A stretch of 64,000 nt of DNA from Carnegiea gigantea (lineage: Eukaryota > Streptophyta > Magnoliopsida > Caryophyllales > Cactaceae): contig JAKOGI010003088.1 of assembly GCA_029747015.1 (NCBI GenBank), positions 1-64,000 on the forward strand, read 5' to 3'. Of this stretch, positions 57,152 to 64,000 are shown piece by piece (position 1 is the stretch's first letter; each line of letters starts with the position of its first letter). The translations under genes were made by a program, and so were the position numbers. The notes below the pieces were generated by a model, which had not been told where the DNA came from, made no database searches, and saw only the letters and a program-made list of their open reading frames with translations.

Positions 57152-58261
57152 TGACGTATGCTTGCAAAGAACACAACCCAAGCTTACTCCACCCTTGTTC
57201 TTGCTAAGGAAACTAAGGGAGGAAAGGGAGAGAGTGTAGAAGATAAGAGGAGAGTTGATAGAGCAAGCACCTTCAAGAGATAATCCAAGAGGAGCCACTC
57301 TTGTTGGATACTTGGGCAATCCCCTTAGATCAATTAGGAATCACCACCTAATTGAGATAAAGGGACCTAGACACCACTTAAGTTGCCACACTTAAGATAT
57401 AGACTAGGAATTTTGAGGGGAGAGTTTCTTTGAGAACTCACAAGCTTATGCATTCAAGTTGGTTCCAAAATGAAGGAACCAAGCTGCCTTTTAACAAGCC
57501 ATGGCCGAGCTCCCTCTCTCCCTAGGCAGCAAATACAAAGCTAAGTACATGTGGGGAAGAGAAACACATCAAATCAGCCACTACAAGTTAAACACCTCAC
57601 TACCTAGCTTAATCTACCTCATTAGGGGTTATTATGCCTCCCAAATGAGGTGTCAAGCTTACAAAAGTCCTAGAGTGCAGCAAAGGTGAGTCATTAGGCA
57701 AGTGGGCAAGCAAAAACCAAGGGAAATCAGCCCCTTGTACCGGCTAGAGACAAACCGGTTAAAAGGGTGTTTTCCTTGTCCTTTTGGCTGGATAATACCA
57801 ACACAAGGGGGTGCTTTGGATGGGATTTGAACCCTTGACTTGATAAATATTTATGTCCCCTTTCATGCTGCAAAATTTCAGAAACAATGGAGTTGAGTTG
57901 GTGGGACAAACATTCCCTTAATTCGGACTGTGCTGATTGGCGCCCTGCAGTGCACTGTCTTCAGTTTTGGGCTTGGTTGGCTGACCAAATGGACTCCAAA
58001 TGCCTTGCAAAAGGTCTTGTTGGAAAGCTAAGATCTTAAGCTTTAAGAGGGTGGTGCGTGCAGGAAATTTCCCCCTCTATATTTTGCTCCAACAGCGACA
58101 CAAAACCGGGCCAGAAACTGGACGAACTGGGCAGTGCATCTTCTGCTGTGTTTATGAGTTTTCTGACCAAGGCATGAACTTCTTTGGCCTCCTTGGGGGT
58201 TGAATGGGTGTGAGGGTTTGCTGAATGTGTGGATGAAGCTTGGGCACGATGGTCCCCATCA
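57152..58261 (-). repeat. 5' LTR of element E
   Basis: Starts TGACG where the partner has TGATG; ends CCCCATCA. Most LTR differences cluster in the first 30 bp on the primer-site side. Confidence 0.95.
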
Positions 58262-58423
58262 ATAAGATACACCACTTAACCAAAGATTAAGACTCACTTG
58301 GTCACCACCTTAATCGGCCACAATTAAGGATAAGCAAGTTAAGTGTTTAAAGAAATCACCAGACACAAAGTCTTTGCTCTCAACTGAATAATCAACTCTA
58401 ACTCTTAAATGAACACACAAGGC

Positions 58424-58433
58424 TTTTTATATG
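58424..58433 (-). promoter_or_regulatory. TATA-like box in the G LTR
   Basis: The minus strand reads CATATAAAAA at the position equivalent to the TATA box of the C LTRs. Confidence 0.45.
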
Positions 58434-59354
58434 GCCTTGAAAATACATAAGAGGGCTTTCCTTCTAGAGTAGGAAAGTCATTAAGCATACCTAAGACTAC
58501 TTAGTACACGGTTTAGCCTAAAACAAACACAAGCTGAATGTTTAAGTTACAAAGCACTATTTTATCTTCCTAAGCTCTTTCCTATGCATGAAGGAATGCT
58601 AATGACTCAATTTCCCAGCTAGGAAGGTAAGGATACATGGCTGGCCACCTTAAAAGAGCCGAAGAGTGCATGGTTGCCATGTCATGCTTGAGTGGCCGTG
58701 CGTGAGCTTGCAAAATGGAGGCTTTTCCCTTGCTCCACGTGTCTCTCTCATGGGTAGCTGGGTGGCAGCTTACCAAGCAGCACAAAATGATCAAGTAGGC
58801 AGGCACTCACCTTAAGCAAACCCCTTGAAGGAGGAAAACCACTAGGCTAAGTAACCAGGTGTCAATCAGTCGGTTTCTGATTCAAATTGTCATGCATGCT
58901 TGACACATCAAATGCTAACTAATTGCTACGTTTCTTACATGGATGGAAACCTCAAGATGTCTAGTTTACCCTCCAACTTGAATCGTAGCATTTGGACTTC
59001 ATTTGCCCCCTGAACAAACCAGAATTCCAAAACCATGCAGCTTGTGGTGCAATCCGCGCAAAGTCAAAAGATGAACTGTTTTAAGCAACCAATTGAACTC
59101 CAATTAATATGAAACCAATTGGACTTAAAAGCTAAGATCTTGAGCTTGAAAATCTCCCAAAAAACGAGCACAAAAATGCGCTTTAAACCTGTGTAATCAG
59201 ATAACAAAAACCGGGTGAAAATCTGGATGAGAACCCGGGTGCATCACCTTGTGTTTTCTCCATCAAGTGACTTATGGCCGTGACTTTGGACTTGATTTCT
59301 TGATTGTTCTGGATCATTGAAACATTATTAGACCTTGAGAATGGACCTCCATCA

Positions 59355-62036
59355 TTCTCCCCTTGTTGGGAAGATTTGATCCTCAAATCAGAAAGGTAGT
59401 TATCTGCTTCATAAGGGCTTAAATCAGCAACATTAAATGTAGCTGATACTCCATAATCCCCTGGTAACTCCACCTTATAAGCATTGTCATTAATCTTCTC
59501 CAAAATCTCGAATGGACCATCTGCTCGTGGCATCAGTTTAGTTTTCCTTTTGGAAGAAAAACGTTCTTTACGTAGATGTATCCAGACCAAATCACCTGGC
59601 TTAAAAAGCTTCTCTCTTTTATGCTTGTTAGCTTGGGCCGTGTATGAGAGTGTAGTTTTCTCGATCTTAGCCTTTACTAACTCATGCAACTTCTGGATTT
59701 CTTCCACTCTAGCTGCGGCATCCGCACTTGGTTTTTGACTAACGGTCGAGGAATAAGATCAAGTGGACTTAGGGGGTCAGTCCCATAGACCACCTTAAAG
59801 GGTGATAGACCAGTAGCCTTGCTTGGAGTCTTGTTGTATGCAAACTCAGCGTGTGGAAGTAACAGATCCCATGTTTTAGCTTGGTGCTTAATCAAAACTC
59901 TTAATAAGGTACCAAGAGTTCGATTAGCCACCTCCGTTTGCCCATCTGTCTGGGGATGGCAAGTGGTACTGTACTTGAGTTTAGTACCCAGTTTTTTCCA
60001 CAGAGGAATCCAAAAGTGACTTAAAAATTTGGTATCTCGATCCGAGACAATGGAACGAGGAATTCCATGTAGTCTCATAACCTCCTTGAAATAGAGTTCA
60101 GCAACATGAGTGGCATCATTAGTCTTGTTGTAGGGAATAAAATGAGCCATCTTCGAAAATCGATTCACAACCACAAAGATAGAATCTTTATTCCTTTGTG
60201 TCTTTGGTAAACCAAGTATGAAATCCATACTCACGTCTACCTATGGCAACGTAGGAATAGGAAGTGGCGTGTACAACCCCTAGGGGAGCGAATGACTCTT
60301 CGCGATCTGACATGTACTGCACCTTCTAATGATGTCTTGAACATCTTTCTCCATGCCTGGCCAATAATAATGTTCCCTAAGCATGGTTAGGGTCTTATCT
60401 TCGCCAAAATGACCAGCTAAAGAACCAGCATGGACTTCTCGAACCAACAACTCACGAGTGCTGCATTTGGGGACACATAACCGAGCACCTTTAAAGAGAA
60501 ACTCATCTTGAATTAAGAAATCCCCTTTGGGATGTTTAGCACACTCAGAGTATAACACCCCAAAATCTTCATCACCCTGGTATAAAGCCTTTAGATGCTC
60601 AAATCCAAGGATACAAGCATCTAACTGGAACAACAATAGATAATGCCGAGAAAGGGCATCGACGCCTTGATTCAGCTTGCTGGACTTATGCTTGATAGTA
60701 AAGTGAAAGGACTGCAGGAACTTAACCCATTTAGCATGGCGTGAGTTTAACTTATGTTGGCCTTGAATATACTTCAAAGCCTCGTGATCAGAATGAAGAA
60801 TAAACTCACTGGCAACCAAATAATGATTCCAATGTTCCAAGCATCGAACGATGGCATAGAACTCTTTGTCGTAGGTTGAATATCTTCTTCTGGTATCACA
60901 TAATTTCTCACTGAAGAAGGCTAAAGCACGTCCTTCTTAGGTAAGAATTCCACTAATACCAACTCTAGAAGCATCGCACTCAATTCCAAAGACCTTCTCA
61001 AAGCATGGTAAAGCTAATACCGGTGCTTGAGTTAGTCTCTCTTTCACTTCTTCAAAGGCTGCTTGGGCTTTAGGATTCCAAGTGAATGAGGAACCCTTAA
61101 GAACTTCAGTCATAGGAGCTAAAATAGTGCTGAAATTACGTATGAATCTCCTATAGAAAGAAGCCAAGCCGTGAAAGGTTCGAACATCATGCATACTCTT
61201 AGGAACAGGCCAAGTCCGAATAGCCTCAATCTTGCTTTCATCTGCCTTAATACCATTTTCAGAAACAATATAACCTAAGAAGGTAACTTCATGGGTAAAG
61301 AAGGTACACTCTTTAGGTTTCCAAACAATTTCTCCTTTTCAAGAATGAGCATCACCTGAGTTAAGTGATCTTGATGCTCTTGCTCATTCTTGCTAAACAC
61401 CAAAATATCATCAAAGTAAACAACCACAAACTGTACACCATGAGTGAAAGATGTTCTCACGTTGTTCATCCTTAGCAACTCGTTGATTACTCAATACCCT
61501 TCGAATTACTAGCATCTCACCTTCATCTGCGTTTTCCATAAACTCCTCCTCATCATCCTCATGATCTTCCTCAGCATCTTCTTCCTTTTCCTCTTCTTTC
61601 TCCTCGGCAAATTCTCCCTCTATGGCTTCCCACTCAGCTAAGGTAACCACTTTGCGACTAGGACAATCAGAAGCAATATGTCCTAAGCCTTGACACTTAC
61701 AACACCTTCTCTGGTTTATGGGGTATGGGTTTGGACATGGGGAATTCGGTGGTGGCCTTGGAGGAGCTTGGTTCTTTTGTGGATTGGTTGGGAAAGGAGT
61801 AGATGGTTTAGGCTGAGGTGTGGTACTTCCCTTGTTGAAGGGTTGCCCACGGTTTGGTACTGAATTTGGCTTAAAAGAATCACGAACATTCATCCTAGAC
61901 TTTCTTTGTTGCTCCACCTTATGTGCTATGACACACACTTCGTCAAAGGTGGTGTAAGCTTGCAATTCAACCACGTTGGCTATCCTAGGATCAAGCCCTC
62001 CTAGGTAACAAACCATGGTCTGCTCTTCAGGCTCAT
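59355..62036 (-). pseudogene. Broken, internally deleted gag-pol of element G
   Basis: From the right: gag second half (YLGGLDPRIANVVELQAY, then knuckle CCKCQGLGHIASDC near 61690), acidic linker and the first residues of protease. A junction near 61430 joins this to the RT catalytic box ([15 protein letters not shown]), so most of protease and half of RT (roughly 1.2 kb compared with D) are missing. RNaseH ([26 protein letters not shown]), integrase finger (CSTCQIAKSH), core ([13 protein letters not shown]) and C-terminal domain follow. Stops are at 60937, 60280 and 60241 and frameshifts near 61310 and 59720. The last frame overruns to 59183 in the LTR. Gag resembles that of C, and the LTRs are C-type. 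Confidence 0.87.
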
Positions 62037-62122
62037 TGATGTACCTGCCGATGGTTCAAGCTAAAACTCAAATTAAGAGTGAAAGCTTACAAGCCAAGGG
62101 AGGATACAATCAAGGGAAAACC
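62037..62122 (-). repeat. Fragment M: possible terminus of another TGATG-type LTR
   Basis: 86 bp starting TGATGTACC exactly where the G gag is interrupted and ending where the H LTR starts. The TGATG start is the only evidence, so this could also be filler. Confidence 0.35.
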
Positions 62123-63276
62123 TGATGTATATGTGGGGGGGCAAGTGAACCAAATCAAACTCCAACTCAAATAAGCCAAATTGGAAAGAGAAATGAAAGA
62201 TGGATGAGATGGATGAAGAACTTCACTACACAAGAAAAAGGGATAGAACAAGATCTTGTAATTGAGATAATCCTTCACGGAGCCACTCAATGACTTGATC
62301 TTAGGCTAATTCTCTTGTCTTACCAAGGAATCACTCCAATTGGAAAAGATAGAGAACCTAGAACACCACTTGAATTAGCCAAATTCAAGATATAGAACTA
62401 GGAATTTTTGAGACACAAATGAGAATCACTCTTAAAGGTGCTTGTATTACTTTGAAAATCTCTTACAATGCTGAATGAATAGCTTCACACGCCCCTCCCC
62501 TTTTTATAGACTCAGCAAAAGACAATCAAAGGACTCAAATAACTCCTAACAATTAAAACTAGCTAATGAAAAGTCTAAGAAAAATGAAAAGACTCATCAT
62601 AAAAGGGGTGGGGGAGGTTACAAGGAATATTCTAGGATTTTTGCAGCTGATTACATCAATCTAGAAGCATCTAAAATGTGCACAATATCAGCCACACAAG
62701 TATATGTAACCGAAGACTCTTCATATTCCCAGCATTAATGCTTGCAACTGCCTCAACGTCAACAGAGCATAACTTCCAGAATACTCGGCCAAATCACGCG
62801 TTCTTGGGCTTTTTAGAAAGCCCTGGAAGTCTATTTTCCAGAATGGGCTCATTTGCTCAATTTGGATAAGCGGTTTGAAAGTTATGGCCCAAACAATGCA
62901 CCTATCTCAGACTGGACTGGATCAGCATAACGTATCTTTGAGTGATATTTTGCCCAATCAAATGACGTCCAAATTAAACAAACTTGGGCTTATTTGAAAG
63001 CTGAAATCTTAAACTTCAAAAGCACATGGGCCCTCAAGTTGTGGGTCCACTTGAGCTTGTCCAAAAGTGGTCACAAAAATCGGGTTCCGCAGGGATGAAT
63101 TCGGCACCAAATTTCTAGCAAAGCTTAACCTCTTTTTGACCTCTCCATAGTGTCGCGAGTCTTTGAACTCACTTAAGAAGACCAAATAGGCACATTTCCA
63201 TGCATGATCTTCTTTGACCCTTTTCTTCTTTGAAATTGGACTTGAATAAAAATGATGCATATGGAAATATGCATCA
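62123..63276 (-). repeat. 3' LTR of element H
   Basis: TGATGTATATG...TATGCATCA, 1154 bp, close to the solo LTR at 24975-26298 and related to B. Minus-strand TATA box (TCTATAAAAA) at 62501-62510. Confidence 0.85.
62501..62510 (-). promoter_or_regulatory. TATA box in the H LTR
   Basis: TCTATAAAAA on the minus strand, in the position equivalent to the B TATA box (31174). Confidence 0.5.
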
Positions 63277-64000
63277 TACTCCCCGGGTTGTTTTGAGTTT
63301 GTCCTCAAACTCAAAGGATTGGCAAGCTTCTCATGAAGGGAGGCATGCTTATGAAATGGGAGCTCTTGTAGGAAGTGGTCAAAGGGCATCACCTCTAGAG
63401 AGATATAGAAGAGGGTGAGGGGAGGATGATAAAACGAGTCATATCTGATAAGGAGAAGAGGCGGAAGTGGGAAATCTTCTTTGGGGGCAAGGGTTTGGGA
63501 AGGATGAATGAGGGTTAAGGCTTGTCGGTCCTTTTGTGGTTTGAAGGGTTGGGAAGGTTGAATGGGGGTTAAGGTGAATTCTTCTTGGGTCAAGAGTTGC
63601 TCAACTTCTTCAATAACCCCACATGCCTCCAACTCGGGTGCTTGGAGTTCGGTAGGGCGTACTTCTTGAATCAAGAGTTGTTCAAACTCTTCAGCAACCC
63701 TACATGGCTTCATCACTTCAAGGTCTTTAACTACATGCTCTTCAATTCTTGGGGTTATGCTCAAATTCACCTCATTATCTTCTTGGCACCCTTCTTGGGT
63801 GAAGGATTGCTCAATTTCTTGCACAATCTCTTCTTGCTTCAACTCGGAGCTTTGGGCCTCAAGTTCAAAGGTCTCTTCACCAACACAGTCACCAAAAACA
63901 AGAGGTAGGTCAACTAGGCTTGAAGCTTTTTCTCCAAGGATCTCTTCATCTTTGTTTGGCTTTTGAGAAACCTTCTCTAAGGGAAGTATTTCTTCTTTTT
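63009..64000 (-). CDS. Unrecognised repeat-containing reading frame in element H (partial)
   Basis: The minus-strand frame is open from the window edge (64000) to a stop at 63009, at least 330 codons; its start is out of view. It is rich in Glu, Leu and Gln and contains three imperfect repeats around EIVQEIEQSFTQEG, RVAEEFEQLLIQEV and GVIEEVEQLLTQEE (63842-63590), then a Pro-rich stretch (TPIQPSQPFKPQ) and LPPLLLIRYDSFYHPPLTLF. It joins the integrase-end remnant (LSLRTNSKQPGEYD) and runs into the LTR, ending with the [14 protein letters not shown] tail seen in B. I do not recognise the repeat part. It occupies the place of pol, so it may be the C-terminal extension of a gag-only element, as in C, or a captured sequence. 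Confidence 0.6.
   Translation of the reverse strand, partial: KEEILPLEKVSQKPNKDEEILGEKASSLVDLPLVFGDCVGEETFELEAQSSELKQEEIVQEIEQSFTQEGCQEDNEVNLSITPRIEEHVVKDLEVMKPCRVAEEFEQLLIQEVRPTELQAPELEACGVIEEVEQLLTQEEFTLTPIQPSQPFKPQKDRQALTLIHPSQTLAPKEDFPLPPLLLIRYDSFYHPPLTLFYISLEVMPFDHFLQELPFHKHASLHEKLANPLSLRTNSKQPGEYDAYFHMHHFYSSPISKKKRVKEDHAWKCAYLVFLSEFKDSRHYGEVKKRLSFARNLVPNSSLRNPIFVTTFGQAQVDPQLEGPCAFEV

Larger units (their letters stand above)
51327..58261 (-). mobile_element. Element E: complete, young CRM-like retrotransposon, duplication ATAAG
   Basis: LTRs 51327-52436 and 57152-58261, both 1110 bp, differing at about nine sites by eye (~0.8%). ATAAG lies at 51322-51326 and 58262-58266. Primer site, polypurine tract (52437-52450) and one gag-pol frame broken only by a TAG at 53327. 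At an assumed 1.3e-8 substitutions per site per year the insertion would be about 0.3 million years old. Confidence 0.95.
50871..59354 (-). repeat. 3' LTR of element G, split by element E
   Basis: 456 bp plus 1088 bp. It carries one 35-nt double-hairpin cassette (50958-50992) and a minus-strand TATA-like box (58424-58433). Ends ACCTCCATCA, then a purine tract on the minus strand. Confidence 0.85.
50871..62036 (-). mobile_element. Element G: CRM-like element with C-type LTR, hosting element E; 5' end missing
   Basis: Minus-strand element. The 3' LTR is 50871-51326 plus 58267-59354 after removing E. It starts TGATGTAAGTC like the C LTRs and shares long stretches with them. Pol and part of gag follow to 62036, where LTR fragment M begins. 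It lacks a visible 5' LTR and primer site. Confidence 0.82.
62123..64000 (-). mobile_element. Element H: CRM-like element (B-type LTR), 3' end, continues off-window
   Basis: 3' LTR 62123-63276 and internal sequence to the window edge. The internal sequence does not encode integrase next to the LTR, although a short LSLRTNSKQPGEYD remnant of the integrase end and the purine tract (63277-63290) remain. Confidence 0.8.

Noticed and set aside
56791..57319. Gag start inside the 5' LTR of E
   Set aside because: The frame is open into the LTR but the upstream start is TTG and no suitable ATG precedes Met 56791, which is shared with element A.

Overview
The window looks like heterochromatic plant DNA, most likely from a eudicot and plausibly pericentromeric or centromeric. 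I see no host gene, rRNA, tRNA or CRISPR array. Almost every base can be assigned to LTR retrotransposons nested inside one another. Most are one lineage of Ty3/gypsy chromoviruses that resembles the CRM clade: the gag-pro-RT-RNaseH-integrase frame is continuous, there is no chromodomain, the pol frame runs into the 3' LTR, the LTR ends are TGATG...CATCA, and the primer site matches initiator Met-tRNA. The other two lineages are one Tekay/Del-like gypsy element and one SIRE/Maximus-like Ty1/copia element. Clade names are inferred from motifs, not from a tree.

Layout, left to right. 1-3589: 5' part of element A (minus), inserted in the integrase of element J (plus, 3590-5608). J sits in the gag of element K (plus, 5609-6876). 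K is fused to the broken end of Tekay-like element L (minus, 6868-24034). The leader of L holds the full-length copia element N (10585-20945, duplication ATATA). 24035-37703: a rearranged F-type element with an inverted LTR piece, LTR1 holding a solo LTR (24975-26298, duplication CAAAC), a gutted internal region with fragment I, and LTR2 holding element B (30455-37232, duplication TTAAG). A second F gag follows at 37812. It is split by element D (37959-50076, duplication CCTTT), whose left LTR is itself split by the gag-only element C (37970-43055, duplication AGGTC). 50871-62036: element G (minus), whose LTR is split by the nearly intact element E (51327-58261, duplication ATAAG). 62037-64000: LTR fragment M, then element H (minus), which leaves the window.

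Functionally these are parasitic elements. E is the youngest and most complete, with 1110-bp LTRs of about 99% identity and a single early stop in integrase. C keeps an intact gag but no enzymes and shares its LTR type with G, which has pol; this looks like a non-autonomous/autonomous pair. H carries a repeat-containing reading frame where pol should be. The most interesting shared signal is a 35-nt double-hairpin cassette, present in one to three copies between the LTR and gag (or in the end of the LTR) of elements A, B, C, D, E and G. This is where an RNA packaging or dimerization signal would be expected.

Coordinates of element ends come from matching LTR pairs and target-site duplications by eye. 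Divergence figures are hand counts.
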